Shown: piece by piece, positions 21,888-32,756 of the stretch
How the letters are laid out: every line of letters starts with the position of its first letter
Numbering within the stretch: the first letter of the stretch is position 1
Assembly (NCBI GenBank): GCA_021186555.1
Contig: JAJKFL010000042.1
Location: forward strand, 5,627,281-5,691,280
Source of the DNA: Reticulitermes speratus
Lineage: Eukaryota > Arthropoda > Insecta > Blattodea > Rhinotermitidae
Reading direction: 5' to 3'
DNA: 64,000 bases
The notes under the pieces: generated by a model
What the model was told of the DNA's origin: nothing
The model's database searches: none
What the model saw: the letters and a program-made list of their open reading frames with translations, nothing else
Program-made: the position numbers and the translations under genes

Positions 21888-22000
21888 CGGGTTGTTGTGG
21901 TCACGCTAATGAATCACCTGGAGCCGTAATACGCGGGGTATAGCGACTACGAAATCTTTCAGAAGGACTGTTTCTTGCAGTTACTTTAAAACCTACTACA
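21888..22000 (+). mobile_element. Decayed 3' end of the TTAG-tail LINE
   Basis: GTTGTTGTGGTCACGCTAAT, GAATCACCTGGAGCCGTAAT and TTTCAGAAGGACTGTTTC follow the order seen at 19870-19970. The tail is lost. Confidence 0.5.
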
Positions 22001-22116
22001 GTGGCGGTATAACATCGATTCACAATCCTAAAATTAATGTCTCCAGATTAATTAATTACGAAACGGTGGTTGCTGTATTTACCACGTAGTTTAAGAAAGT
22101 GGTTATTTTATTTACC

Positions 22117-22428
22117 TTTTTTTTTTTTTTTTTTTTTTTTGTGGTGAGGGGGCCCCGCAGCTGATGCTACGGACGCACCGCAGCCTTAAGGCTTATTGTG
22201 CAACCCTGTGATGAAGATGAAGATGAGGATGAGCAGTTTTTTACCAATTTTTACAAGTAATGGAGCACCAGTGGAATGAAATTGACAGGGGAAAACCGAC
22301 AACTCGGAGAAAAACCTGTCCCAGTGCCACTTTGTCCACCACAAATCTCACATGGACTTGACCTGGGATCGAACCCGGGCCTCCGTGGTGACAGGCCGGC
22401 GACTAACCGCCTGAGCCATGGCACGGCC
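22117..22428 (-). mobile_element. SINE family E, full length, with 8-bp target duplication
   Basis: On the minus strand: tRNA-like head GCCATGGCTCAGGCGGTTAG, B box GGGTTCGATCCCAGG, body TTTTTCTCCGAGTTGTCGG, a GCAGCTGATGC... segment and a poly(A) tail (T-run at 22117-22140). TATTTACC at 22109-22116 and 22429-22436 is the target duplication. It is the best copy of this family in the window. Confidence 0.9.
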
Positions 22429-22930
22429 TATTTACCACTTACTTTTAACATTCCCCACTATTCTGAAGTAGCAACTGGCCTTCCAAACCCTGAAGAATGA
22501 CAGTTCTCCACTTACAGGCCCACGTTATTTATTTCAGTGCGCCTGTCGTTACAACAAAAGTCAACCAAATTTGAGACGTTCGTGTTTATTTCTGAATGTA
22601 TAACTAATTCCTTACTAGCAACATATAAAAAAAGTCACCACACAACGGCTGAACGCAGCTGACACGACAGTAACACACAGCAATATATACAGAAACTACT
22701 GCATTCCTACGGTAACGAAAAGATACAAGACCAAATCTGCCACTAATTTTAAAAAACGTCAAAATGTGTAACAATTTTAACATTTTAGTAATATTTCAAT
22801 ACACATATAGTGTACGAGCTCAATCAGAACTCAAAAACAATAGACTAATATTCTAATGTTCAACATTTTACTCATATCGATGTAACATTTTATACAATCG
22901 ATGTATAGTCTATGCTTTTAACACTGTGAC

Positions 22931-22975
22931 CCCCCTGAGGATGGCCTTCTGAATGCCGAAATACGTATAGGGGTG
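22931..22975 (+). ncRNA. Hammerhead-ribozyme-like core, best single candidate
   Basis: CTGAGGA (22935-22941), extra T, stem II GGC/GCC, GAA (22958-22960), then a perfectly self-complementary ATACGTAT (22961-22968), A as cleavage-site nucleotide, and GGGG that can pair with CCCC just upstream of the core (stem I). The palindromic stem III implies function as a dimer, as known for hammerheads with tiny stem III. The outer GTGCAT motif follows at about 23000. Confidence 0.58.
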
Positions 22976-23224
22976 AAGTAATAATATTGTAAAAAGTGTG
23001 CATGAGTTTGTATGATAAATAAATAACTTTCAATAAAGAAAGAAATTTGCTTCTCGGTACGCGGTAAGACAGACATGTTTCTGTTTACTGACAACAATCT
23101 ACGTTACCTGCACAAATAAACAAAACAAAAACAATGTTCTATAAAACATACTACCGTAGACAAAATATTATGCTCCTACAGTAAACAACGAGCTGTTTCG
23201 AGTATTACATAACAAATAACCTTC

Positions 23225-24000
23225 TGTGTACTTATTTCCTCCATTTTCTTTTTTTTTTTTTTACTTTCTTTCTGACTCTGTTCTCTTTCTGTCTCTACTA
23301 TCTCTGCCCATGCTCTCTTTATCTCTCATTCTCTACTCCAGTTATACACATCCAGTCCTTGTTTTACGCCCCAGTTGCGTTCCCGATAAAGTGGGCGTAA
23401 ATAAAAAAAATGACAGTCCCATCAGAAATAATTGGTTAGTATAACAGAACACAGCCAGCCAAAGGGCGTTAAAACGAAAATGTGAGGGAGCAAATTAAGA
23501 AGTGGTGTAGATTGGCAAAGGGCGTTAAAGTAAAAAGGTGTAAAACAAACAAGCATAAAGGAAGCTTTTTCTCTAACTCTACTCTTCCTGTTCTTCAATT
23601 ATGTGTTCAATTTCTATACCTGTTTCTCTTCGTCTTTATTCTTCCTGCATCTCATTTCTGCTACCACTATTTCCGTACATTTCTCTCTTCTACTCTGTTT
23701 ATATCTCTTTCCTCTTCTACATTAATCTTTACGTCTCTCAATTATGTACACTATTTCCACATTTCTTTCTGTCTGCCTCTACTCTTTCTGTCTCTCAATT
23801 ACCTACTACATTTCTCTTTTTCCCAGTTTCCACCCTCCGTCTATTTCTTTCTCTCTCTGCTCTATATGTTTCTCTTTCAGTCTCTCTCTTTTTATCCGCC
23901 TCTTCTCCCTTCCCCTCTGAATCTCCACTTGGAAGGGGCAATGTATCCCAGAAACTTTTAATAATAATCCGCTTAAAATACTTCAAGTCAAGACAAACTA
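23225..24000. repeat. Pyrimidine-rich low-complexity tract
   Basis: Imperfect TTTCTCTTTCTGTCTCT-type sequence in two blocks (23245-23340 and 23575-23925). Between them GGGCGTTAAA with AAAG/AAAA flanks is duplicated at 23463 and 23519, 56 bp apart. The long plus-strand frames reading through it are serine/leucine-rich artefacts of composition. Confidence 0.75.
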
Positions 24001-24288
24001 GCAAGGCACTACACAGCCATGTGCTTCGGTTTCCAAACAGAAGGGAAAGAGCTAAGTTTAAATAGCGTCACAGTATTTTAAAACTAAGACCTTTCTTTTC
24101 TCCCTTTCCACGGGATAACATGAAGCCAATAATTATCGGGACACTAAATTAGGGTTTAGTTTTAAAGGGGATGGTAGACGCCTGCTCCTTAAAGTGAATA
24201 CACTCAGTCATACACAGCAAGTGTGTCAAGCGAAAAGGTCCTTCAATATAAGACGTGTGCTACTTATGGTCAGCTATTTGTTGAACTG

Positions 24289-24693
24289 TCGCCCTCGGTG
24301 GACTAGTGGTTAGCGTGCTCGCCACTGGATCCAAGGTTCGCGGGTTCGATCCCGACCGAGGTCGATGGATTTTTAAGGGTGATAAAAATCCGGAGCACCA
24401 CTTCCTTCGGAGGGGAAGTAAAGCCGTCGGTCCGATGTCGTAGATTTACGGCATGTAAAAGAAATGTTTAGAATAGAATGAATAGAAATGTTTCGTAAGC
24501 AAAATTTAACGGCAATTTCTCACCCAAGTCTCCTGACTGACTGCTAGATGGCTCTGGCAGTCACATCAGGATTGAGTTGAACAGCGCGGCCAGTCGGCTG
24601 GTCTCCGAACTGCCACAAATGCGCAGACCACGTAAACTCGGAAAGAGGAGGCCTGAGCCCATATAGGGCTGTTGAGCCATGGTTATTATTATT
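24289..24693 (+). mobile_element. SINE family C with 13-bp target duplication
   Basis: ATTTGTTGAACTG at 24276-24288 and 24694-24706 bounds the insert. The head is tRNA-like: GGTGGACTAGTGGTTAGCGT (A-box region) and GCGGGTTCGATCCCGACC (B box). The body carries GGAGGGGAAGTAAAGCCGTC and AGGAGGCCTGAGCCCATATA, and the tail is (TTA)n. The second copy is at 36097. Confidence 0.95.
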
Positions 24694-24894
24694 ATTTGTT
24701 GAACTGCATAGATATCTACATAGTTGGATAAGCTTATTATTCGGGAACGGACAAGAATTGAACTGTATTTACATATTTTAGCACCAACATAAACGCTTGG
24801 ATATATATTCTTCCACGGTGTAAATGGGACGATAACATTGATGTGGATCTTAAAAAAAACAGGATTGAAGGACGTGGAATGTATTCATCTGTCT

Positions 24895-25030
24895 CACGAC
24901 AGGGTTTATTAGCGGGCTTTTGTGAACACGCCAATGAACCTTAGGCTGTCATAAAAAGTGGGGAGTGTATTGTCCAGGTGAGGAATTGCCAGCTTCTGAA
25001 GAGTATTCTGTTCCACGCAGTTAGTTTGTT
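24895..25030 (+). mobile_element. 3' end of the TTAG-tail LINE
   Basis: GCGGGCTTTTGTGAACACGC, CCAATGAACCTTAGG, GAAGAGTATTCTGTTCCACG and a CAGTTAGTTTGTTTG tail follow the order of 19870-20001. It is decayed, without an open frame. Confidence 0.65.
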
Positions 25031-25489
25031 TGTTACCATAAATCCTGGAGAAATTTCAACGGGAAATTGTTATGATTGTCAGCATCCGTACTGAGTTTAG
25101 GTAAAAACTTATCGCGCACGTGCAAAATTTTTCGATAGAAATTTGGTCTAGATAAGTAACATGACTTACACGAAACATTTTGGAAGTACAGTGACGTTGG
25201 CACTAAACCTGACAGAATACCAACAAGCCCCAAGCGCTCCTGCTATCTAGTGGTACGCTACGCAAGCTTCCAGACTTACAACGCGGAGTCAAGCATGCTC
25301 TTTAATACTCGTATCTATCTGTAGCAGCCATCTTCTCCTCCAATTCGTTACTACTACCAACTCTGACTGCAAACACATATAACGGCAGAACAACAAGCAT
25401 TAGGATAACATCTTTATTATGAACTGCCTGTTCCACTGTCATACAAAATGCTAGATACTTTGTACATGTATGTGAACATTTGTTGAACT

Positions 25490-25625
25490 AACTCCATGAA
25501 GCAGAGTAAATCTTGAAAAAATTAAAGTTACTTTGTTAGTAACTAAATTTCCAACATTTTATGGAATCCAAAGGTCCATAACCGTGTTCACAACATCCTG
25601 CATATGAACACAGCCCACACTCAGC
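25490..25625 (-). mobile_element. 3' end of the TTAG-tail LINE, minus strand
   Basis: Minus strand: GGACCTTTGGATTCCATAAA and ACTCTGCTTCATGGAGTTAG match the LINE 3' region. The middle is diverged. Confidence 0.6.
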
Positions 25626-25807
25626 CCTCTGCTAGTATGATATCCATTTTAGTATCATCCTTTCATCTACATATTGGTATTCCACAGTGTCATGGCGTAT
25701 TTCCCGTTCTGATATGAACAAACACACAATTAACGTGTACGGAGCAAGAAGTATGTCACTGTTGTCAATTACACGAGCAAATACATGCTTATTGTAAAGC
25801 GATTAAG

Positions 25808-26286
25808 GTGGGCCGGTATAGCGTAGTCGGTACAGCTACGGGCTGGACGGTCCGGGGACAAAACTCGGTCGGAACATCACTCAGAATACTAATCTTGGTG
25901 TCTTATTGTTTGGTAATTTATTATCAAAATGTAAAGTCTTATGGTGCTGGTATGTTGACCGTTTTATCTAATCGTATTGGTGATGTGGATTTGTTGTATA
26001 ATCAGAGGAACCATATACAAAAGATTTTGATTCTCATACATTCTATTCATAATCATAATTGGGGGAATACTAGTGGGGGCGAAATTTTCTGCACCCGTCC
26101 AGACCGGCCCTGGGGCCCACCCAACCTCCTGTACAATGGGTACCGGGTCTCTTTCATGGAGGTAAAGCGGCTGGGGCGTAACGTTAACCATCCACCCCCC
26201 ATACAGCGCCGAGGTTAAAGAAAGAGTAGAGCTATACCTCTACTCCCCCTCTGGGCCTTCACGGCCTGTTGTAGGGTGAACTTAAC
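25808..26286 (+). mobile_element. SINE family D copy interrupted by about 200 bp
   Basis: The head GGCCGGTATAGCGTAGTCGG and GGCTGGACGGTCCGGGGA is broken near 25860. The body resumes at about 26072 (GGGGGCGAAATTTTCTGC) and runs to ACCTCTACTCCCCCTCTGG. The AT-rich intervening segment is bracketed by GAATACTA at 25883 and 26068, a possible target duplication, though part of it replaces SINE sequence. Confidence 0.75.
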
Positions 26287-26354
26287 CTTCTAAAACGAGA
26301 ACCAGATTGTCATGCGAGGTTGGGTGGTAACATCGGTGTGTGGCCGTCTAGGTT

Positions 26355-26410
26355 ACAGTATCTACCGAACTACACGGCGTCACATTTCGGAAGACCGCAA
26401 TCTTGACGCA
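26355..26410 (-). repeat. Tail fragment of the hammerhead-family repeat
   Basis: Minus strand: GTCAAGATTGCGGTCTTCCG then GTGACGCCGTGTAGTTCGGT. This ACACGGCGTCAC..AGAAGACCGCAAT block follows the GAAACGT core in other members. The core itself is absent here. Similar tail scraps are at 6973 and 32487. Confidence 0.5.
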
Positions 26411-26805
26411 AATATCCGACTTTAAATCTCTTTTGTATTGAATTTTTGAGGAACAATCTAAAAAATTCGGGAAATAAGACGAGCCAAGACGAATACAGAC
26501 GAGTCTGCATAATACAGAACCACATCGCGGGGTCACAGACGGCCGCCCCTGTTCTATAATTCAGCTATCCCTAAGGACAACGTGTAAAAGTCCACTCCAA
26601 TAGCAACGCAGTCGCTTTTCCCTCATTTACTGTACTGCAAATTACATTACAACGCACTCTGCAACACGATTTTATTACCTTGAGCATATTGCTTAAATTA
26701 TGACCTTTGTGACTCTGTTTCGTAAGGTTATGAAAATTCCGGTAGATTCAAAATTTAGTAGCAGTCCAATTTCTTCCAGTTTCCACGTCAACACAATTAC
26801 ATATA

Positions 26806-27121
26806 CAGTAGAACCTCGATTATCCGAAATAAAGGGGGCGGACCCGATTTCGGATAAGCAAAATTTCGGATAATTCGGAAATTCGGCTTGACGTAATAAG
26901 GTGCAATAAAAATAACATTTATTCAGAAACACGTCTTATGTTAATAAAATTTATGGCACAACAAAGTGTAAGATATTTACAGATACAGTCCGCACACGTC
27001 AACTTTAGACAACAAACTGACGGCGAGAGGCTCAGAGGTGTCTCGAGGTAGGCAGTTCTGGGAATCGCGTTAAAAAAAGGCGTTTTGGTTAAGCGAAGTT
27101 CGGATAACCGAGGTTCTACTA
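26806..27121. mobile_element. Pogo/Tigger-type MITE (Tc1/mariner superfamily)
   Basis: Left end CAGTAGAACCTCGATTATCC, right end (reverse complement) AGTAGAACCTCGGTTATCCG, flanked by TA (26804-26805, 27122-27123). This terminal sequence is of the kind characteristic of pogo/Tigger elements. The 316-bp interior has no transposase frame, so it is non-autonomous. Confidence 0.85.
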
Positions 27122-27123
27122 TA

Positions 27124-27377
27124 CTTTTTTCATGGCGCAACAGTCCCTAGTGGGCCAGGGCCTCCTCAGTATCGAGGCTTCACGATCACACTCAGACACA
27201 CCACACTCGGTAGGACTCCTCTGGATGAGTGATCAGCCCGATGCACAGACCTCTACCTGACAACACACAACACTCACAACAGACAGACATCCATGCCCTA
27301 GGCGGAATTCGAACCTGCAGTCCCAGCAAGCAAGCGGCCGCAGACCCACGCCTTAGACCGCGCGGTGACTGGGATCG
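27124..27377 (-). mobile_element. SINE family B copy
   Basis: Minus strand: head CCGCGCGGTCTAAGGCGTGG with B box CAGGTTCGAATTCCGCC, body TGTTGTGTGTTGTCAGGTAG and AGGAGTCCTACCGAGTGTGG, ending in a short A tail (T-run at 27124-27130). It directly abuts the TA flank of the MITE at 26806-27121. Confidence 0.87.
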
Positions 27378-28439
27378 AAAATTATATATACTTAAATTAC
27401 TAAATAATACAACAACAAAATTAGCGTTAATTGATCAAAAATAAATTTTATTATTTAGCCTATCCAACGTGTTTCTGGCTTGTTGGCCATTTTTGACAAT
27501 ACCATTTAATACAACAAGAAGGTCCATATTATATATTTTGATTACAATAAAATAAATAAGTAAAAAAAATTTAATATATCCTGATGGATACATTATACTT
27601 AGCGTATTCAATTATTTTATTCTAATAAAAACACGCAACAATCTTGAGGACTCTCTTAAGGTGTTAAATAGTAATTACGAGCATAGGACAGTGACATTAA
27701 AACTCTCCTCCCCAAAAATGTTTCCAAAGACAAACCCCGCTTAACCACCAGGTCCAATCGTTTACCACCAACCCACTTACCCCCACATAACATACAAAAT
27801 ATACCACATACATTTTTCTAAACTTCCGGGTTCCACAAAATGCACTTAATTTAACCACAAACATAGCAACAATCAGATTTCCAAGAACGACTCTATTGGA
27901 ACTAGTGACGTGTATACAGGACTACATATAAAATATATAATCACGATTCTAATATGTTCAGATAATTTAAACTGTAGGGGCAAATCACAAAACAATAAAA
28001 ACTTGACACAAATACAGTTCGAAAATAAGGACAAGCAACGCAGCAACATTTTCATTTGTTTCCTCTCTTTCGAGCTTAAAAACAAATGACGCCAACACGC
28101 TGATCTCAAAGGCTGTTCTTGCTTATGTTTCTCTGAACTGATAAATGACTTGCGTTTCGCAGAAAACAGAATGCAAAAGAACCGTGTGCAGTATTCGACC
28201 TGTAAAAGTCTATCCCTCCATCAGTATTTCACAAGCCTCTAGATATGAGCTTTTTTTCTCTCCCCTACAAAGAGAAATGTAAAAGTTGATGCGATGTTTT
28301 CAAAACTTCAAAGCATTTATTTATACAAAACTCGTAATGAAAATCACTGTATATGAAAAGTTAACTGATCGTACGTGGAGGGCACGTCGGAACATTCTGA
28401 TGCCAGATATAAAGACAAATACATTTCGTATTAACCACG
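27378..28439. other. AT-rich unassigned stretch
   Basis: AT-rich sequence with no terminal repeats, tRNA-like boxes or protein-like frame. The 78-residue minus frame at 27873-28109 shows no recognisable domain. Confidence 0.45.
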
Positions 28440-29290
28440 TAATGCGAGATGGGCTGTGAGATTTGTGAGAGGCGGGCTATGAGATTGTTGACATGAGCCG
28501 TGAGATTGTTATAAGAAACTTGCTGTAAAATTATTACGAACTGTGAGATTGTTATGAGAGATAGGATGTGAGGTTATTATAGGTTGGGCGTGAGATTGTT
28601 GACGGGTGGGCCGTGAGATTGTTGTGATGGTCCGTGCGGTTGTTACGAGAGATGGGTTGTGAGATTGGGAGATGAGTTGTGAAATTGTTGAGGTTGGCTG
28701 TGAGATTGTTATAAGAAACTTGCTGTAAAATTGTTACGAACTGTGAGATTGTTATGAGAGATAAGATGTGAGGTTATTATAGGTTGGTCGTGAGATTGTT
28801 GACAGGTGGGCCGTGAGATTGTTGTGATGGTCTGTGCGGTTGTTACGAGAGATGGGTTGTGAGATTGGGAGATGAGTTGTGAAATTGTTGAGGTTGGCTT
28901 GAGATTGTATAGAAACTTGCTGTAAAATTGTACGAACTTGAGATGTATAAGTAGATTAGATTATAGTTGGCGTAGATTGTGACAGGTGGCCGTGAGATGT
29001 TTGTCTTGAGGTTGTTACGAGAGATGGTTGGATTGAGATGAGGTGAAATTGTTGAGAGGTGCTAGATGTTATAAATGCTGTAATACAACTGAGTTATGAG
29101 ATGGTGAGTATTGGTACGTGAGATGTTGACGTGGGCCGTGAGATTGTTGTGATGGTCTGTGAGGTTGTTACGAGAGATGGGTTGTGAGATTGGGAGATGA
29201 GTTGTGAAATTATTGAGAAGTTGGCTGTGAGATTGTTATGAGATGAGCTATGAGACTGTTATGAGAGGTGGGCTGAGATTGTTATCAATT
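28440..29290. repeat. Higher-order satellite: about 25-bp units in 200-bp blocks
   Basis: Short units of the type GGGCTGTGAGATTGTTATGA vary within a block, while whole blocks recur with a 200-bp period (TGAGATTGTTATAAGAAACT at 28501 and 28701). This is a typical higher-order repeat. From about 28900 to 29130 the third and fourth blocks show dense small deletions. Confidence 0.88.
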
Positions 29291-29437
29291 TACACAGCTC
29301 ATTTCGGGCGGACTTTGCTCAAAATGCTTCAAAGCCGTTCATGTATCGGTGCATAAATTATACTGCAAGACTTCAATGTATTTCTGCTTACCAATTATTA
29401 TTATTATATTATTATTATTATTTACATCATCAGCAAA

Positions 29438-29526
29438 AAGAAGAAATTTTGAATGTGTTATTAGTTTACATATAGATGATATATATAATGTAATAACATT
29501 CAAAATTTCTTCTTTTTGCTGATAAT
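29438..29526. repeat. Inverted duplication at the 5' end of a LINE
   Basis: ATCAGCAAAAAGAAGAAATT at 29440 is the reverse complement of AATTTCTTCTTTTTGCTGAT at 29506, with ~33-bp arms around a 24-nt AT-rich centre. Because the right arm is the start of the LINE copy, this looks like a 5' inversion made during reverse transcription (twin priming or template switching). Confidence 0.75.
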
Positions 29527-30519
29527 ATAAAAATTTTTCGTGCTATTAAGTCATTTGATGATTTTACTCAGTTGCAATTAGATATTGATTCCATACAACG
29601 TTGGTGCACTGCTAATTTTATGAATCTTGATACTGGTAAAACTCGAGCTATTACCTTTTCCAGGAAAACTATAACCTTTTTTTTTTAAATATAAACTTGG
29701 GAATTTTTATTTTACACGTACCGATTGTATTAAGGATTTGGGAGTTTTTATTGATTCCAAATTATACTTTCACTCTCATGTAGATTATACTTTTTCTCAA
29801 TCTGTTAAGCTTTTGGGTCTTATTCGTAATATCACTTTCTCATTTTCGACTCTTGATAGTATATTGACTTTATATTTTTCACATGTTAGACCCAAATTAC
29901 AGTACGCGTCTGTAGTATGGAATTCAATTACTTCTACTGATTCAAAAAAGCTTGAGCGCATTCAAAGGAAGTTTGTAGCTCTATGCTATAATCGATTCCT
30001 CTCCCCAGACAGCAATGGTTATATTTATGCTAATGCTCTTCAAGTACTTAATTTACGTACTTTACATGACAGAAGACATCAACTTGATGCAATTTTTGTC
30101 ATTAATGTTTTATTGGGTTCTAAATCCTGTCCATCTACTTTGGACATTATTGGTCTACGAGTTCCCACTCGGAACCTCCGAGACTTTTCTTTGTTTCATG
30201 TTAGTTCATTTTATAAAAATTGTCCCTCCGGCCGGTGTGTAAATGCGACAAATTCTATTTGTAATCAATTGGATGTCTTTAGAAGGCAACTTGTCACACT
30301 TAGTCAGATGTGATGTTTTATTGTATTACTTCAAGGTGTCCTTATTAATTATTTAAGTAATTTTTATTTGTTTGTTTTGGTTGTGTTTGTTTCATTTGTG
30401 TCCTGTTTATTCTCCGTTGTTATTTGTGTTTGTATGTTGTGCTGTTTGTGTAATTGGCCATCTGGCTGTTGACTCGGCACATTAATAAACTAGAATTGAA
30501 TTGAATTGAATTGAATTAT
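29494..30519 (+). pseudogene. 5'-truncated non-LTR retrotransposon, reverse transcriptase C-terminal half
   Basis: The first segment reads LFADNIKIF, the YADD-box region of a LINE reverse transcriptase with the second catalytic D changed to N. After a frame break in a T-run near 29680, an open frame (to TGA at 30311) covers the thumb and C-terminal region: LGLIRNI, YFSHVRPKLQYASVVWNSI, KLERIQRKFVALCYNR, TLHDRRHQLDAIF, GLRVPTRNLRDFSLF. This resembles the Jockey/CR1-like class, and I recall near-identical proteins from cockroach. The 3' untranslated region ends in (TTGAA)n at 30494-30518. A related 3' copy is at 62665-63519. ATTATTT on both sides may be a short target duplication. The lost N-terminal half, the frameshift and the D-to-N change make it dead. 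Confidence 0.9.
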
Positions 30520-30654
30520 TTGTTACACAATGAACCATTGAAAATTTTAAGAGTTGTTATTTACTGACGCTGTCAAGAATGTGACGGCTGAAATAGTATG
30601 GAAAATTGGTACAATTATACAGAGGTAGTGTCATTTCGTCCAACACAAATTCTA

Positions 30655-30715
30655 TACGAATGTACCTGGGAACGAACCCGTGCCCCCGCGGTAATAGGTT
30701 GGCCAGGGCACGGCA
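30655..30715 (-). mobile_element. SINE family E head fragment
   Basis: Minus strand: CCGTGCCCTGGCCAACCTAT, GCGGGGGCACGGGTTCGTTC. It corresponds to the tRNA-like head and B box of family E (22290-22428). The body is absent. Confidence 0.6.
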
Positions 30716-30764
30716 ACCCCCTTGATATCAACTAACCTGTATACGAGAGCCTTTACTGAAAAGA

Positions 30765-30915
30765 TAAATGTCGTGAATCCACCTTGTGTGGAACCCTAAG
30801 ATTCATTACCGCATTCATAAAGGCCCCGTCTTGAGTCACATTAAACTAGTTCATGCCTTAGATTCGCAGTTACTTAAAAGACTTATTTTAATATTATCAT
30901 CCCATCTTTTCTAAG
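30765..30915 (-). mobile_element. Decayed 3' end of the TTAG-tail LINE
   Basis: Minus strand: TTTATGAATGCGGTAATGAA, CTTAGGGTTCCACACAAGG match the TGCGGTAATGAACCTTCGGGTTCCA region at 19880. No open frame remains. Confidence 0.5.
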
Positions 30916-31126
30916 TTGTTATCTTTCCATAATTTAGCGACGAAAACTTCGTACGAAATACTCATTTCTCTCACATTCGTGCTAAATGTATCTTTCGTCG
31001 CATTCGCCTTCATTTAAATATCGTAAATTTATCTTATATCGTTGCATCATGATATACGTACTCGTGCATTCAGGAACCATCACAGCACTCAAAAAAATAC
31101 GGATAAAAACACAATTGTTTATTTCT

Positions 31127-31290
31127 GCTACATGTTTCGGCCACACAGTGATACCTTCAACGAGATCGTATAACAGTAGACAAGATTACTGAAGTATAAG
31201 CAGACGGTTACATATACACTTCACGAATATCTTCCACCACTACACAATCTGCTGAAAATGGCCCTAAAGGGCCGAAACGTGCAGAAGAGA
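31127..31290. repeat. Two decayed hammerhead-like modules in inverted orientation
   Basis: Minus (31127-31165): TTGAAGGTATCACTGTGTGG then CCGAAACATGTAG. Plus (31252-31285): CTGAAAA, T, perfect stem II GGCCC-TAAA-GGGCC, GAAACGTGCAGA, with TCTG/CAGA as a possible stem I. The plus copy has A for the core G and G at the cleavage position, so both are probably inactive. Confidence 0.5.
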
Positions 31291-31317
31291 AAAATAATCT
31301 TATTTACACTTCTTTAT

Positions 31318-31545
31318 GTCCCGTGATTTGGAATTTTTCATTGACATAATCCTTCCGGTCGCACTACGGCCCTGTGGTCGACTCAGCTTCTAACAGAAAT
31401 GAGTACCAGGAGTATTTCCTGGGGGTAAAGGCGGCCGGTGCGTATGGCTGACAACCTTACCACCTTCATGTGCCGATGGTCTTGAAATCTGGGAGCCTCA
31501 ACCTCCTGGAACCCTAAGGGCCTGTCGAGGCCTGTAATGGGGTTG
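31318..31545 (+). mobile_element. SINE family A, 5'-truncated
   Basis: Starts within the body (GGAATTTTTCATTGACATAA) and runs through CTAACAGAAATGAGTACCAG and GGGTAAAGGCGGCCGGTGCG to AGGCCTGTAATGGGGTTGAT. The tRNA-like head is missing. Confidence 0.82.
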
Positions 31546-31961
31546 ATGTCCGGTGATGGTTTCTGACTGCAAGAGCATCGCAATAATATTTGGTTAAAAA
31601 GTACATATTCTGACCTTCATAAGTCTCTCAGTCTTCCACGGACGTCCTCACGAAGTGTCCACTAGCACGCGTGGGCGGTCAATCTACATCAAATACCACT
31701 ACAAACATATGATAACTGAAGTGTTAACACTGGCTGAAGATGGAGGCAGTACACAACGTCACAACACAGACCAGCAAAATCCACACGTTTCACGACATGC
31801 CACTACCGGCAGAACCGATATGGCTCCACCCACACCACACCACACCACACCACGCCTCAAGCAAATCCACAAAGTCGCTCGATTTGATAGTTATTCGATT
31901 AGACACGTTAATTAGATGTAATATGCAGATGTAGTAATTAGAGGTTCTAAACAGATGTAGT

Positions 31962-32224
31962 GCCGATCCCAGTGGCCGTGCGGTCTAAGGCGTGGGTCTT
32001 CGGCCGCTCGCTTACTAGGATCGTGGGTTCGAATCCCATCGGGGGCATGGATGTCTGTCTCTTGTGAGTGTTGTGTGTTGTCAGGTAGAGGTCTCTGCGA
32101 CGGGCTGGTCCCTCGTCCAGAGGAGTCCTACCGAGTGTGGTGTGTCTAAAGCGTGATCGTGAAGCCTCGAATAATGAGGCGACCTAGGCCCCAAAGGGGC
32201 TGTCGAGCCATTGGAAAAAAAAAA
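31962..32224 (+). mobile_element. SINE family B copy, full length
   Basis: Head GGCCGTGCGGTCTAAGGCGT, B box GTGGGTTCGAATCCCATCGG, body GTGTTGTGTGTTGTCAGGTA, end CCTAGGCCCCAAAGGGGCTG and an A tail. Confidence 0.9.
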
Positions 32225-32251
32225 CGGATACATGTTTTCGAAAACTTTATA

Positions 32252-32430
32252 CAGTCGAACTCGGTTATAACGTCATTAACGGGACTGAATATTTTGTGTC
32301 GTTATAAACGACTACAACAGAGTATTGTAACTTTATGGTTAAGAATGAGGAATTTGTTGATACCACAGAATATCTGACGTTATAGGCGAGGTGTTGTATA
32401 AACCGATGTCGTTATAACCGGGTTCGACTC
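32252..32430. mobile_element. 179-bp MITE with TA flanks
   Basis: Left end CAGTCGAACTCGGTTATAAC and right end (reverse complement) AGTCGAACCCGGTTATAACG, TA at 32250-32251 and 32431-32432. The ends resemble those at 26806, so it probably belongs to the same Tc1/mariner-pogo group. Inside, GTCGTTATAA recurs on both sides, extending the inverted symmetry. Confidence 0.83.
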
Positions 32431-32756
32431 TATTTTGTTAATTGATGATGTGAGATATGAATATCTCACAGTAGTAACTATGAAGGGATGACGCCGTATA
32501 GTCTGGTAGATATGTATCGTAGTTTCAGAGGAACCTTTTGTTTCGACTGCTAAAAATTATCACATATGTATCACACAACAAGGCGTCATATTTCTAAGGT
32601 TTTGAATGCGGTTTGAACTTTAATTCCCATATTTTTTTCTGGCTACATATTAACTTCTTACTTTTGAAGTCATTTCGACATTAAACTTTCACACCCTGTA
32701 TACTGTGATACTGAAAAAGTAAAGGATTTGTATACCGGCTTCCGCCGCGATGTTGA

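Noticed and set aside
23482-24065. Two overlapping plus frames of about 155 codons
   Set aside because: The leucine/serine/phenylalanine-rich translation follows from the CT-rich tract. There is no domain, and two frames are open at once.
24300-24372. Functional tRNA gene
   Set aside because: A and B boxes are good, but the sequence continues into a SINE body with a tail and target duplications. The same holds for the other tRNA-like heads in the window.
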